A DNA stretch of 64,000 nt from Bacteroides sp. 224 (lineage in GTDB: Bacteria; Bacteroidota; Bacteroidia; Bacteroidales; Bacteroidaceae): contig NZ_QVMK01000004.1 of NCBI RefSeq assembly GCF_010500995.1, forward strand, positions 62,001 through 126,000, written 5' to 3'. Below the pieces are notes generated by a model that saw only the letters and a program-made list of their open reading frames with translations, made no database searches and was not told where the DNA came from. Position numbers and translations under genes: made by a program. This document shows positions 54,622 to 64,000 of the stretch, piece by piece. Within the stretch, counting starts at the first letter, position 1. The number at the start of each line of letters is the position of its first letter.

Positions 54622-55386
54622 ATGAAAAAAATATTATTGTTTACCTTGAGCTTATGTATAGCTGTTTGTTCCTTTGCTCAGGAATCATGGAATCTGGATC
54701 AGGTAAAAGCACAAGCCGATAGTGCTTACATGAATAATGATTATGCTACAGCTGTTCAACTCTATGAATCTATGTTAGAGCATGGGGAAGCAGCAGAAAT
54801 ATACTATAATTTAGGTAATAGCTATTATAAATCAGATAATATAGCGAAAGCCATATTGAATTATGAACGCGCATTACTATTAAATCCAAGTAATGATGAC
54901 ATTCAAGCTAATCTTGAAATTGCGCGTAGTAAGACTGTAGACAAGGTGGAGGAAGTACATGAGATTTTCTATATCAGCTGGATTAAATCTTTAATTAATA
55001 CAGCAAGTATAGATACTTGGGCTAAATGGGCCATTACGTTTTTTATTCTTTTCATACTTGCCATGTATTTCTTTATCTTCTCCAAGCAATCATTGTTAAA
55101 GAAGTTAGGTTTTATAGGAGGAATTGTTTTTCTTCTGTTTACAATTTGCAGTAACTCATTTGCATCCTATCAAAAAAACATTTTGCTGAATAGAAATACA
55201 GCCATAGTCGTTACTCCAAGTGTTACTGTTCGAAGTACTCCTGACGGAAGTGGTACTAGTCTATTTATTTTACATGAAGGTAGAAAAGTCAAAATAAAGG
55301 ATAATTCGATGAAAACATGGAAAGAAATCACGCTTGAGGACGGCAAAGTGGGTTGGATTGCTGCATCGGATATCGAAATTATTTAA
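54622..55386 (+). CDS. batE: BatE: TPR and SH3-like membrane protein
   Basis: About 254 residues. The signal peptide MKKILLFTLSLCIAVCSFAQ supports ATG 54622, not 54607. TPR repeats (about 20-105), two membrane helices (about 132-170) and a C-terminal bacterial SH3-like domain (VTPSVTVRSTPDGSGTSLFILHEGRKVKIKDN) follow. It is the last gene of the bat operon. Confidence 0.9.
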   Translation: MKKILLFTLSLCIAVCSFAQESWNLDQVKAQADSAYMNNDYATAVQLYESMLEHGEAAEIYYNLGNSYYKSDNIAKAILNYERALLLNPSNDDIQANLEIARSKTVDKVEEVHEIFYISWIKSLINTASIDTWAKWAITFFILFILAMYFFIFSKQSLLKKLGFIGGIVFLLFTICSNSFASYQKNILLNRNTAIVVTPSVTVRSTPDGSGTSLFILHEGRKVKIKDNSMKTWKEITLEDGKVGWIAASDIEII

Positions 55387-55438
55387 AATTGCCCCATCTG
55401 ATAAACAGTCTTTTTTTATCAAAAATATATATAAATAA

Positions 55439-55469
55439 TTTGATTTATCCTTTTTTTTTCCTAAGTTTA
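55439..55469 (+). promoter_or_regulatory. Promoter TTTG-N19-TAAGTTTA for the small HTH gene
   Basis: TTTG (55439-55442), 19 nt, TAAGTTTA (55462-55469), matching except for the last base. Leader of about 44 nt. Upstream, TGATAAA..TTTATCA (55400-55420) is a weak hairpin near the end of batE. Confidence 0.55.
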
Positions 55470-55519
55470 TAGCGTGATACTTTTAGTATATAGTATTAAC
55501 CAGTTAAATTTAGGTAATC

Positions 55520-55810
55520 ATGAGAACAATAACTTTCAATGAACTTCGTAAGATCAAAGACTCATTGCCAAACGGTAGTATGCACAGAATAGCTGATGAA
55601 TTAGGGCTTAGTGTCAGCACAGTCAGAAACTTCTTCGGTGGTCACAATTTCAAAGAGGGGAAAAGTGTCGGAATACATCTTGAGCCTGGTCCGGATGGGG
55701 GGCTTGTGATGATTGATGATACAACAGTCTTGGATCGGGCACTGAAGATATTAGATGAACTAAATATAGAAATGCAAAAAGAAGAAACTACCGAAGCAGC
55801 TCAAGTCTAA
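55520..55810 (+). CDS. Small HTH DNA-binding protein of unknown family
   Basis: A 96-residue protein. Residues 5-45 (FNELRKIKDSLPNGSMHRIADELGLSVSTVRNFFGG) look like a helix-turn-helix. The rest (EPGPDGGLVMIDDTTVLDRALKILDEL) is a short domain with no clear match. It is single-cistron, with its own promoter and hairpin terminator. Targets unknown. Confidence 0.8.
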   Translation: MRTITFNELRKIKDSLPNGSMHRIADELGLSVSTVRNFFGGHNFKEGKSVGIHLEPGPDGGLVMIDDTTVLDRALKILDELNIEMQKEETTEAAQV

Positions 55811-55828
55811 AAAATATATGAATAATAA

Positions 55829-55867
55829 AAATCCCAATTGTAACAAGTTAATAAACAATTGGGATTT
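55829..55867 (+). terminator. Hairpin terminator after the HTH gene
   Basis: AAATCCCAATTGT (55829-55841) is the exact inverse of ACAATTGGGATTT (55855-55867); only a short T/A-rich tail follows. Confidence 0.75.
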
Positions 55868-55912
55868 CTTATATATTATCATTTCAATATCTCATTAAAT
55901 AAAAGAAATCTT

Positions 55913-56625
55913 ATGGAAGAAAAATTAGTAACTTTAGCCATTCTGACTTATTCAAAAGCTCAGATTCTTAAAAGTGTACTGGAAAATGAAGGTATAGAAG
56001 CATATATTCATAATGTTAATCAGATACAACCGATCATTTCATCAGGAGACGTGTTCGAATCAAAGAAAGTGATTTACCACGTGCATTGAAGATTATTGAA
56101 AGTTCAGCATGGCTCTCAGAGGATGTAGTAGGAGAGAAGGAACCCGAAAATAAGTTTCTGGGCACTCCCAAAATATTAGTACCTATCGACTTTTCCGATT
56201 ATTCGATGAAAGCATGTGAGATAGGATTTAATTTTGCCCAAACAATAGATGCAGAAGTAATTCTGTTACATGTATATTTTACGCCCATATATGCTTCATC
56301 ATTACCTTACGGAGATGTTTTTAATTACCAAATTGCAGATGAAGAGAGTTTGAAAAACATCATTCAGAAGATTAATCACGACATAAATGAACTCTCCAAT
56401 AAGATAAAGGAAAATATTCAAATAGGTAAATTCCCAGATATTAAATTCCAATGCTTATTGCAAGAAGGCATTCCGGAGGAAGAAATATTAAGATATTCCA
56501 AGGAGGAACATCCGCTGTTAATTATCATGGGAACACGTGGTAAGAATCAAAAAGATATTGATCTAATTGGTAGCGTAACTGCCGAGGTTATAGACCGAAG
56601 CAAAGTTCCATTGGTTATCAAATAA
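55913..56625 (+). pseudogene. DUF2007-like/universal stress protein fusion, interrupted by a one-base frameshift
   Basis: The first frame encodes a 58-residue piece (MEEKLVTLAILTYSKAQILKSVLENEGIEAYI...PIISSG), then ends at a TGA (56087-56089). In the next frame, from 56050, the sequence continues as RVRIKESDLPRALKIIESSAWLS into a universal stress protein domain (ILVPIDFSDYSMKACEIGF...IIMGTRGKNQKDID). A one-base loss near 56048-56049 explains the break. The joined protein would be about 237 residues. From 56086 an ATG could still yield the UspA part alone (179 aa). Sequencing error cannot be excluded. Confidence 0.85.
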
Positions 56626-56632
56626 GAAGAGT

Positions 56633-56684
56633 GCCTTACTTCGACAAGTGGATAAAAACACATTGAGGGGTAAGGTCTTTTTTA
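56633..56684 (+). terminator. Likely terminator after the universal stress gene
   Basis: GCCTTAC (56633-56639) pairs with GTAAGGT (56670-56676), followed by CTTTTTT. The loop is long (30 nt). Confidence 0.5.
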
Positions 56685-56765
56685 TATCATTATTCTAATT
56701 AAACATAATACGAATTATATTTTTTCATATTGTTATAATATAACTCTTTGATTCTGAAATAGATA

Positions 56766-56800
56766 CGAAAAAAGGGATCTGCTTTTGTAGATCCCTTTTC
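56766..56800. terminator. Bidirectional terminator before the TPR gene
   Basis: AAAAGGGATCT (56770-56780) pairs exactly with AGATCCCTTTT (56789-56799); flanking A and T runs allow use in both directions, ending the minus-strand TPR gene. Confidence 0.8.
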
Positions 56801-56824
56801 AAATTTATTTTTTTATCATTGAAT

Positions 56825-58063
56825 TTACAGTCCTAAGATTTTTTCCATCTCTTCGAACTCTTTACCCATATTCAAATTATAATAAATTCTATAAAGTCCA
56901 TTTGCCCAAAGTCCGCTTTCATCTGGCTTCAATTCTCTAACCTTTTCATAATAAGGTCTTGCCAACTCGTAGTATTTCTTAATTTCAGCCTGATCTTTAG
57001 CATATTTAGGACTATTTATATCAGTAGTTGCTTTATCAGAATAATCTTGCGCTAACTGACAATAAACCAAACCTAAATTTGAATTAGCTTCTGCATTATC
57101 AGAATCTAATTCAATTGTTTTCTTATATGCTTCAATAGATTTATCATAATCCTTCATATTATGATAAAGGTAACCTTTTACATAATAATTGAAAGGACTG
57201 CTAGGATCAGTAGCGATCATCTTATCTACGAACTCCATTGCTTCACCATATTTTTCATTTTTGCTGTAGTAATCAATCAAATTACCAAAGAAATACTGAT
57301 GAGTTGGAAATTTCTGCAAACCGGTTTTCAATGTTTCAATCCATTTAATAGAGTCTTTAACAGTACTTTCTTCTGCACTATATGCCACTGCCGAAAATTC
57401 TAAAACGAATTTACCTACTTCCGGGTCTTCTACTGCATAAGGAGCATACTTTAAAACTGCAACATAATCCTTTTGTTTAGCAGCAGCTAAAGCAGCATAA
57501 TATGCAACTTGCGCAAGAAGAGTATCATTTGCCAGAATATTTTCTCCCTCGAATATAGGATGCGAAGGCCCGTCAATATACATAGCAAAGAATTCTAATG
57601 CTTTTTTATTACCTTCGTCGTCACCTTTATTGAAATATTGAATTCCTCCATTAATAAGATTGGCACGCTCTGGTTTCAGATATCCAGCATTTGTTTTTCT
57701 ATATTTATTTTTAATTTTACCTTTTTCATTAGGTACTTGTGCCAAATCATCGCATTTTAAAAAGTAATTATACATGCCCAAAGCGCTATTATATACACCA
57801 AGTTCATCATAAGGTTTCTTTAAATATGCTTTCTCCATTTCCTTCTCATTGTACTTCTTTTCAATAAGACCAGCTACATCCCAAGTATCTGCATTATCTT
57901 TAGTTTCGGGATTTTTCAGTGCTCCGGAAATAAGGTCTCTCGCCTTTTTTAAATCTGGTTTTACTTCATTTAAAATAGCTTTAGCCTCTTTCACAGCTTT
58001 AATTTGACCAAAAGAAAGAGTCGTTGTCACCATTAAAGCAATTAAAAATAATACTCTTTTCAT
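56825..58063 (-). CDS. Secreted TPR repeat protein downstream of gyrA
   Basis: A 412-residue protein with a signal peptide (1-19, FLIALMVTTTLSFGQ) and about six TPR units; the clearest is SPFNYYVKGYLYHNMKDYDKSIEAYKKTIELDSDNAEANSNLGLVY near 285-330. It is probably periplasmic or membrane-associated, acting as a scaffold. It starts 37 bp after gyrA on the same strand and likely shares its transcript. Confidence 0.88.
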   Translation of the reverse strand: MKRVLFLIALMVTTTLSFGQIKAVKEAKAILNEVKPDLKKARDLISGALKNPETKDNADTWDVAGLIEKKYNEKEMEKAYLKKPYDELGVYNSALGMYNYFLKCDDLAQVPNEKGKIKNKYRKTNAGYLKPERANLINGGIQYFNKGDDEGNKKALEFFAMYIDGPSHPIFEGENILANDTLLAQVAYYAALAAAKQKDYVAVLKYAPYAVEDPEVGKFVLEFSAVAYSAEESTVKDSIKWIETLKTGLQKFPTHQYFFGNLIDYYSKNEKYGEAMEFVDKMIATDPSSPFNYYVKGYLYHNMKDYDKSIEAYKKTIELDSDNAEANSNLGLVYCQLAQDYSDKATTDINSPKYAKDQAEIKKYYELARPYYEKVRELKPDESGLWANGLYRIYYNLNMGKEFEEMEKILGL

Positions 58064-58100
58064 AATCTTTTAAATTAGTAATTAATAATATTATGTGTGC

Positions 58101-60611
58101 CTATTCTTCGTTATTTTCGTCGATATTCTCATTCACATCTTCTCCTTCAGGAAGTTCTTCCTCTTGTTCGGATGTTACCTTACACACAGAACCAATCTGA
58201 TCGTTTCGTTTTTCAAGATTAATTAAACGAACTCCTTGTGTAGCACGTCCCATAATACGAACATCTCCCACCTTCAAACGAATAGTAATACCTGATTTAT
58301 TTATAATCATTAGGTCATTTTCATCGGTTACTGACTTGATGGCAACCAATTTACCCGTTTTATCTGTAATGTTCATGGTTTTAACACCTTTACCACCACG
58401 GTTTGTCTTACGATAATCTTCCAGTTCAGAACGTTTTCCATATCCTTGCTCAGAAACTACCATAATAGATTCAGTTTCAGGATCTTTAATACAGATCATT
58501 CCTACTATTTCATCTTCACCATCTTCATCAAGTATCATACCGCGAACTCCGGTAGCTGTACGTCCCATTACACGAACTGCACTTTCATGGAAACGTATTG
58601 CACGACCATTACGGTTGGCTATAACTATTTCGTTGTTTCCATTCGTCATACGTACTTCAATAACCTGGTCGTCTTCACGAATAGTGATTGCATTCACCCC
58701 GTTTTGACGTGGACGAGAATACTGTTCCAGCAATGTCTTCTTTATTACACCTTTCTTAGTACAGAACAATACATAATGACTGTTGATAAATTCAGTATCT
58801 CCTAAATTCTTCACACGCAAATAAGCATTTACTGCGTCGTCAGAATCGATATTCAATAAGTTCTGAATAGCACGTCCTTTGGAATTCTTAGTTCCTTCCG
58901 GTATTTCATACACTTTAAGCCAGTAGCATTTACCCTTCTGAGTAAAGAACATCATGGTGTTATGCATAGTGGCCGGATATATATGCTCTACAAAGTCTTC
59001 ATCCCTTGTTTCAGTACCTTTGGAGCCCACTCCGCCCCTATTCTGAGAACGGAATTCAGCTAATGGAGTACGTTTAATATATCCCATGTGCGAAATTGTT
59101 ATAATCATCTCATCATCGGCATAGAAATCTTCTGGATTGAATTCTTCGGAAGAATAAACGATCTCCGAACGACGTTTATCGCCATATTTAGCTTTAACTT
59201 CCAACAATTCTTCCCTGATAACCTCTTTACAACGTTCTTCATTGTTCAGAATTTCTTCGTATCCGGCTATTTGCTTCATTACTTCATCATATTCTGCATG
59301 AAGCTGATCTTGCATCAGACCAGTTAACTGACGCAAACGCATTTCAACAATAGCGCGGGCCTGTATTTCTGTCAGTTCAAATCGCTCAATCAAGTTATTT
59401 ATTGCATCTGCCGGCGTTTTGGCAGCACGAATAATACGAATAACTTCGTCAATATTGTCAGAAGCAATGATTAAACCTTCCAGAATATGAGCACGTTCTT
59501 TGGCCTTGCGAAGATCATATTGAGTGCGACGAATAACCACTTCATGTCTATGTGCCACAAAGTTGGAAATCATATCAAGCAAATTCAATGTTTTTGGACG
59601 ACCATTTACGAGTGCTACATTATTCACCCCAAATGATGTCTGCAAAGCAGTCATCTTATAGAGTTTATTCAATACCACACTTGCATTAGCATCGCGTTTA
59701 ATATCAATAACGATACGCATACCTTCGCGGTCGGATTCATCATTTGCATTCGAAATACCCTCTATTTTCTTATCATTAACTAAATCTGCAATGTATTTAA
59801 TTAACTCAGCCTTATTTACATTATAAGGTATTTCAGTAACAACTATCTTATCATGATTATTTCCGGTTTCTATTTCTGCACGTGCACGCATAATTACGCG
59901 CCCACGACCGGTTAAATACGATTCGCGTACTCCGCTTATTCCATAAATAAAGCCACCTGTCGGGAAATCGGGAGCTTTTACATACTCCATCAGTTCTTCA
60001 ACTTCTATATCTTGATTGTTAACATAAGCAATACAAGCATCGATTACTTCCGATAGATTGTGAGGTGGCATATTGGTGGCCATACCTACAGCAATGCCCG
60101 ATGCCCCATTAATCAACAGGTTTGGTATACGGGTAGGCATTACTTTAGGTTCTGACAGTGTATTGTCAAAGTTTGGCTCAAAATCTACAGTTTCTTTATA
60201 AAGATCCTGCATCATTTCTTCACCAAGCTTATTCAGGCGGGCTTCTGTGTAACGCATAGCTGCCGGACTGTCGCCATCAACCGATCCGAAGTTACCCTGC
60301 CCGTCAACCAAAGGATAACGCATTGCCCATTCCTGAGCCATACGTACCATGGCAAAATATACGGATGAATCGCCATGTGGGTGATATTTACCCAATACTT
60401 CACCTACAATTCTGGCGGATTTTTTATATGGTTTATCTGAAGTATTTCCCAGTTCCATCATTCCATAAAGGATTCTCCGATGAACGGGCTTAAATCCATC
60501 TCTAACATCAGGAAGAGCACGAGATACAATCACAGACATCGAATAATCGATGTACGATGACTTCATTTCTTCCTCAATGTTAATCTTTATAATTCTGTCT
60601 TGTTCAAGCAT
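58101..60611 (-). CDS. gyrA: DNA gyrase subunit A
   Basis: An 836-residue type IIA topoisomerase subunit. The breakage-reunion domain shows [11 protein letters not shown], the [21 protein letters not shown] (Ser at the E. coli Ser83 position; Phe at the Asp87 position), and the catalytic Tyr in [10 protein letters not shown]. The six-bladed C-terminal DNA-wrapping domain (repeats like [11 protein letters not shown]) precedes an acidic tail. Full length. Confidence 0.98.
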   Translation of the reverse strand: MLEQDRIIKINIEEEMKSSYIDYSMSVIVSRALPDVRDGFKPVHRRILYGMMELGNTSDKPYKKSARIVGEVLGKYHPHGDSSVYFAMVRMAQEWAMRYPLVDGQGNFGSVDGDSPAAMRYTEARLNKLGEEMMQDLYKETVDFEPNFDNTLSEPKVMPTRIPNLLINGASGIAVGMATNMPPHNLSEVIDACIAYVNNQDIEVEELMEYVKAPDFPTGGFIYGISGVRESYLTGRGRVIMRARAEIETGNNHDKIVVTEIPYNVNKAELIKYIADLVNDKKIEGISNANDESDREGMRIVIDIKRDANASVVLNKLYKMTALQTSFGVNNVALVNGRPKTLNLLDMISNFVAHRHEVVIRRTQYDLRKAKERAHILEGLIIASDNIDEVIRIIRAAKTPADAINNLIERFELTEIQARAIVEMRLRQLTGLMQDQLHAEYDEVMKQIAGYEEILNNEERCKEVIREELLEVKAKYGDKRRSEIVYSSEEFNPEDFYADDEMIITISHMGYIKRTPLAEFRSQNRGGVGSKGTETRDEDFVEHIYPATMHNTMMFFTQKGKCYWLKVYEIPEGTKNSKGRAIQNLLNIDSDDAVNAYLRVKNLGDTEFINSHYVLFCTKKGVIKKTLLEQYSRPRQNGVNAITIREDDQVIEVRMTNGNNEIVIANRNGRAIRFHESAVRVMGRTATGVRGMILDEDGEDEIVGMICIKDPETESIMVVSEQGYGKRSELEDYRKTNRGGKGVKTMNITDKTGKLVAIKSVTDENDLMIINKSGITIRLKVGDVRIMGRATQGVRLINLEKRNDQIGSVCKVTSEQEEELPEGEDVNENIDENNEE

Positions 60612-60884
60612 TTAAAAAGATTATTAATTATACATTTTTGGGCTTATAAAAAACCTCGCTAAATTACTGCTTTTTTACGATATACAAAAGGGTTTCGGAG
60701 AAAACTTTCCCCTATAAATAATGACATTTTTAAGATTATAAAAGATTTTTCGTTGTATACTATCTGATAAGATGAAAATTTAATAATAAAATTCAATTAG
60801 TTAACAAGCGAAATAATTTACATATTTTGAATTGATTCAAATTTTATCTATGAGTGAGGATATACCCTTCTATTACTTACACTA

Positions 60885-60914
60885 CAAAGGTATCAACTAC
60901 GAGATTTTGTCAAG
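60885..60914 (-). promoter_or_regulatory. Minus-strand promoter CTTG-N18-TACCTTTG, probable gyrA promoter
   Basis: The plus-strand CAAAGGTA (60885-60892) reads TACCTTTG, with CTTG 18 nt upstream. Transcription would start near 60878, giving a leader of about 265 nt to gyrA. Confidence 0.5.
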
Positions 60915-61036
60915 AGCATTTCGATATCTTAAGAATGACAATCGATCGATTATCAGAAAATAGTATTAAAATCTCTTCCAGAAGAATTGTGGGTATAATT
61001 AAAGCTTATTGCTTTTCAAACCCCTTCAATATGAGC

Positions 61037-61160
61037 ATCTAGCACTAAATCCCCAATCATAAAGGGCTAAACTTCCAGACATATAGCTCTATATGTTTTG
61101 CAATATAGGGCTAAATGACAAAAACTACAGGGCTATATATCTGGGAATTTAGTGCTAAAT
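61037..61160. repeat. Palindrome array D: six 14-bp units at exact 22-bp period
   Basis: Units start at 61037, 61059, 61081, 61103, 61125 and 61147 and fit ATNTAG-NN-CTANAT. Unit 3 (ATATAG-CT-CTATAT) and unit 6 (ATTTAG-TG-CTAAAT) are both perfect palindromes that differ by paired changes, which keeps the symmetry. Centres are all 22 bp apart. The array lies between gyrA and clpC, upstream of both. Confidence 0.9.
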
Positions 61161-61447
61161 GCTGGCATAGTTAATCATCGTCAAAAAACTATTGCTTTTC
61201 TGATAGTAATAAGAAGATTGCTTATCTTTATATAAAGATATCTCATCACATATAATTAACGAGAAGTAAATATTCAATATAAAATAAGTATTTTTCTTGT
61301 CTTCTATATTGATATATTGATATCTACATCACCCCTTCACTTTATTTTAAATTAAATAAAAACAGAAGAGTTATTTGATCAATTATGGCACGATGTTTGT
61401 TACATCATTATAAAACAATAAAATAGTGCATATAAACAGAAATATAT

Positions 61448-61455
61448 TATATTTG
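61448..61455 (+). promoter_or_regulatory. -7 box (TATATTTG) for clpC
   Basis: A TAnnTTTG match; leader of about 37 nt. The leader ends in AAGGAG 9 nt before the ATG, an uncommonly good Shine-Dalgarno sequence for this phylum. Confidence 0.55.
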
Positions 61456-61498
61456 TATTGAACAACAACTAAACCTTTTAATATAAGGAGATATTTAT

Positions 61499-64000
61499 AT
61501 GAATAATCAATTCTCACAGAAAGTTTCGGAAATCATCATATATAGCAAAGAAGAAGCCAATCGCTTAAAAAATGGCTATATAGGACCGGAGCATCTATTG
61601 CTCGGGTTGATTCGCGGCGGTGAAGGAAAAGCCGTCGAAGTCTTGTCAAGACTCAATATTGACTTTGCTGATATAAAGACACGCATTGAAGCTATATTAA
61701 AGAAGTATCAAGATGAAATGCTACTTCCAAATGCGGACATACCTTTATCTAACGAAGCAGCCAAAATACTGAAAATGTGTATATTGGAAGCTCGATTATT
61801 GAAAAAAGATGTAGCTGACACAGAACATATTCTACTCGCTATACTTAAAGATAAGAATAATGTGGCTGCCAACGTTTTAGAGGAAAACGACGTGGATTAC
61901 AAAAAAGTATTTGAACAAGTATCGTTGCAACCTGATATTACCTCGGGCATGAGTTTTGACGATGAAGACGACGACGATATGGACGCACCTCATTCCGAAG
62001 GTCGTCAACAAACCGCTGCTCCAAAGAAACCGACTAATGAAACTCCCGTACTGGACAATTTTGGTACGGATATGACAAAAGCGGCCGAAGAAGGCAAACT
62101 TGACCCGGTGGTAGGAAGAGAGCGCGAAATAGAACGTTTGGCGCAAATTTTGAGTCGCCGTAAAAAGAATAATCCGGTACTGATAGGTGAGCCGGGAGTT
62201 GGAAAATCTGCCATTGTTGAAGGATTAGCTCTCCGCATTGTTCAGAAAAAAGTATCGCGTATCTTATTCGACAAACGTGTAGTGGCTTTGGATATGGCTT
62301 CTGTTGTAGCAGGAACAAAGTATCGTGGCCAGTTTGAAGAGCGTATACGTTCTATACTTAATGAGTTACAGAAAAACCCGAATGTAATCTTATTTATAGA
62401 TGAGATACATACAATTGTAGGTGCAGGTTCTGCTGCCGGCTCTATGGATGCTGCCAATATGTTGAAACCTGCTTTGGCACGTGGGGAGATACAATGCATC
62501 GGCGCTACCACTCTTGATGAATATAGGAAAAACATTGAAAAAGATGGTGCTTTGGAGCGCCGTTTCCAAAAGGTATTGGTAGAGCCAACTACTCCGGAAG
62601 AAACATTGCAGATTCTTCGAAATATTAAAGAAAAATATGAAGATCATCACAATGTTACCTATACAGATGCCGCTTTAGAGGCTTGTGTGAAGTTAACCGA
62701 CCGTTATATCACGGATCGCAATTTCCCGGATAAAGCAATTGATGCACTCGATGAATCAGGATCACGCGTTCATTTAACTAATATCAATGTACCTAAAGAA
62801 ATAGAAGAACAAGAGCATCTGATAGAAGAAGCCAAAATAAAGAAAAATGAAGCTGTAAAATCTCAAAATTATGAACTTGCCGCCAGTTTCAGAGATAAAG
62901 AAAAAGAACTTTCTTCTCAACTGGAAGTAATGAAAAAAAATTGGGAGGCAAAACTCAAAGAACATCGTGAAATTGTTGACGAAGAAGAAATTGCAAATGT
63001 CGTTTCAATGATGTCCGGAGTACCTGTACAGCGTATGGCTCAAGCAGAAGGCATCAAATTATCAGGGATGAAAGAAGATCTGAAAGCAAAAGTAATTGCT
63101 CAAGATACTGCCATTGACAAGTTAGTGAAAGCTATACTACGTAGCCGTGTTGGCTTGAAAGACCCTAACAGACCTATTGGGACATTTATGTTTCTGGGAC
63201 CTACCGGTGTTGGTAAAACACACTTAGCAAAGGAATTAGCCAAATATATGTTCGGATCATCTGATGCCTTAATACGCATTGATATGAGCGAATACATGGA
63301 GAAATTTACCGTGTCTCGTTTAGTCGGAGCACCTCCGGGATATGTTGGTTACGAAGAAGGTGGACAATTAACAGAGAAAGTTCGTCGCAGACCTTACTCA
63401 ATCGTATTACTTGATGAGGTAGAAAAAGCACATCCTGATGTATTTAACCTCTTGCTTCAGGTGATGGATGAAGGACGTTTGACTGACAGTCTTGGCAGAA
63501 TTGTAGACTTCAAAAATACCGTTATTATCATGACTTCCAATATTGGTACACGCCAGTTGAAAGACTTTGGTAAAGGTGTAGGATTTGCTGCTCAGATACG
63601 TACGGATGATATGGAACATTCGAGAAGTGTGATACAAAAAGCTTTAAATAAATCTTTTGCTCCCGAGTTTCTGAATCGTGTTGATGAGATAATTACCTTT
63701 GATCAACTACCTTTGGAAGCTATCAAGAAAATTATCGACATTGAGCTGAAAGGACTTTATGACAGACTTGAATCTATTGGGTACAAATTGGCCGTAGAAG
63801 ATAAAGCCAAAGAATTTATCGCCATCAAAGGATATGATGTTCAATATGGTGCACGCCCATTGAAACGAGCCATACAGACATACCTGGAAGATGGAATTTC
63901 TGAACTAATAATATCTTCTTCGTTAAAAGAGGGCGATACAATTAATGTCTCTTTAAACGAAGAAAAGGGTGAATTGGATATGAAAGTAAAGTCTGTTAAG
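61499..64000 (+). CDS. clpC: ATP-dependent Clp protease ATPase subunit ClpC, 3' truncated by window edge
   Basis: The frame from ATG 61499 runs 834 codons to the last base without a stop. An N-domain with two Clp repeats (about 5-145; [30 protein letters not shown]) is followed by an acidic linker (DDEDDDDMD). D1 has Walker A GEPGVGKS near 231 and Walker B FIDEIH. A UVR-like mid region ([15 protein letters not shown]) is near 457. D2 has Walker A GPTGVGKT near 567 and [10 protein letters not shown]. ClpC unfolds substrates for ClpP. Nearly complete, with only a few C-terminal residues likely missing. Confidence 0.95.
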   Translation, partial: MNNQFSQKVSEIIIYSKEEANRLKNGYIGPEHLLLGLIRGGEGKAVEVLSRLNIDFADIKTRIEAILKKYQDEMLLPNADIPLSNEAAKILKMCILEARLLKKDVADTEHILLAILKDKNNVAANVLEENDVDYKKVFEQVSLQPDITSGMSFDDEDDDDMDAPHSEGRQQTAAPKKPTNETPVLDNFGTDMTKAAEEGKLDPVVGREREIERLAQILSRRKKNNPVLIGEPGVGKSAIVEGLALRIVQKKVSRILFDKRVVALDMASVVAGTKYRGQFEERIRSILNELQKNPNVILFIDEIHTIVGAGSAAGSMDAANMLKPALARGEIQCIGATTLDEYRKNIEKDGALERRFQKVLVEPTTPEETLQILRNIKEKYEDHHNVTYTDAALEACVKLTDRYITDRNFPDKAIDALDESGSRVHLTNINVPKEIEEQEHLIEEAKIKKNEAVKSQNYELAASFRDKEKELSSQLEVMKKNWEAKLKEHREIVDEEEIANVVSMMSGVPVQRMAQAEGIKLSGMKEDLKAKVIAQDTAIDKLVKAILRSRVGLKDPNRPIGTFMFLGPTGVGKTHLAKELAKYMFGSSDALIRIDMSEYMEKFTVSRLVGAPPGYVGYEEGGQLTEKVRRRPYSIVLLDEVEKAHPDVFNLLLQVMDEGRLTDSLGRIVDFKNTVIIMTSNIGTRQLKDFGKGVGFAAQIRTDDMEHSRSVIQKALNKSFAPEFLNRVDEIITFDQLPLEAIKKIIDIELKGLYDRLESIGYKLAVEDKAKEFIAIKGYDVQYGARPLKRAIQTYLEDGISELIISSSLKEGDTINVSLNEEKGELDMKVKSVK

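Larger units (their letters stand above)
60612..61498. other. Divergent gyrA-clpC intergenic region (887 bp)
   Basis: No credible protein gene. From left to right: AT-rich sequence upstream of gyrA, a minus-strand promoter (60885-60914), palindrome array D (61037-61160), the 18-bp palindrome TATCTTTATATAAAGATA (61223-61240), and the clpC promoter. A 62-aa plus-strand frame at 60854-61042 overlaps the gyrA promoter and is not supported. Confidence 0.6.

Noticed and set aside
60854..61042. 62-residue plus-strand frame in the gyrA-clpC gap
   Set aside because: It overlaps the minus-strand promoter and the start of array D, and has no family resemblance or ribosome binding site.

Overview
The window reads as the chromosome of a low-GC member of the Bacteroidota, most likely Bacteroides or a close relative. 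The evidence is a Nudix-type XylR next to xylB-xylA-xylE, TonB-dependent receptors with carboxypeptidase-D-like N-domains, a complete bat (aerotolerance) operon, histone-like HU-HIG proteins, the rpmB-rpmG-DUF4295-ftsY-rimO order, and many promoters of the Bacteroidota form TTTG-N18..20-TAnnTTTG. I see no rRNA, tRNA, phage, integrase or CRISPR array. Two genes run off the window: the P5C dehydrogenase at the left edge and clpC at the right edge.

Layout. 1-2.4 kb: end of a PutA-type dehydrogenase, convergent with an HU-like/winged-helix protein that has an operator array upstream. 2.4-5.5 kb: five overlapping minus-strand genes ending in a YgiQ radical-SAM protein. 5.5-6.2 kb: a foldback MITE-like element and yjdM/phnA. 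6.2-8.5 kb: prfH-rtcB, a ribosome rescue/RNA repair pair with a palindromic site and a long leader. 8.6-10.4 kb: fabD and a ThiD-like kinase. 10.7-15.8 kb: xylose operon. 15.8-19.5 kb: rmuC and tex. 19.5-25.4 kb: sensor kinase, a small His-rich protein with a TonB receptor, and an AraC regulator. 25.4-33.5 kb: prs, a TonB receptor with its lipoprotein, YigZ, a HpaII-type restriction endonuclease homologue and a nitroreductase. 33.9-46.4 kb: proS, tamB, tsaD, cinA C-domain, ribosomal proteins, ftsY, rimO, HU, and an HU-transmembrane-LysM fusion. 46.9-55.4 kb: moxR and the bat genes. 55.5-64 kb: small HTH protein, a frameshifted universal stress gene, a TPR protein, gyrA and clpC.

Most striking signal. 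Four separate intergenic regions (2059-2144, 17214-17298, 33624-33800, 61037-61160) each hold 4 to 8 short palindromes set at an exact 22 or 23 bp centre-to-centre period. Each array has its own palindrome: TTTATCA-N6-TGATAAA, CTCCACCCGGGTGGAG, AAAGGTATATACCTTT and ATNTAG-NN-CTANAT. The constant period with differing cores looks like one kind of architecture (cooperative dimer binding on one DNA face, or a nucleoid-organising element), and I know of no name for it. Other notable items are the HU-TM-LysM protein that could link chromosome to cell wall, an orphan HpaII-like endonuclease, a tamB gene with no canonical start codon before its membrane anchor, and a one-base frameshift in the universal stress gene.
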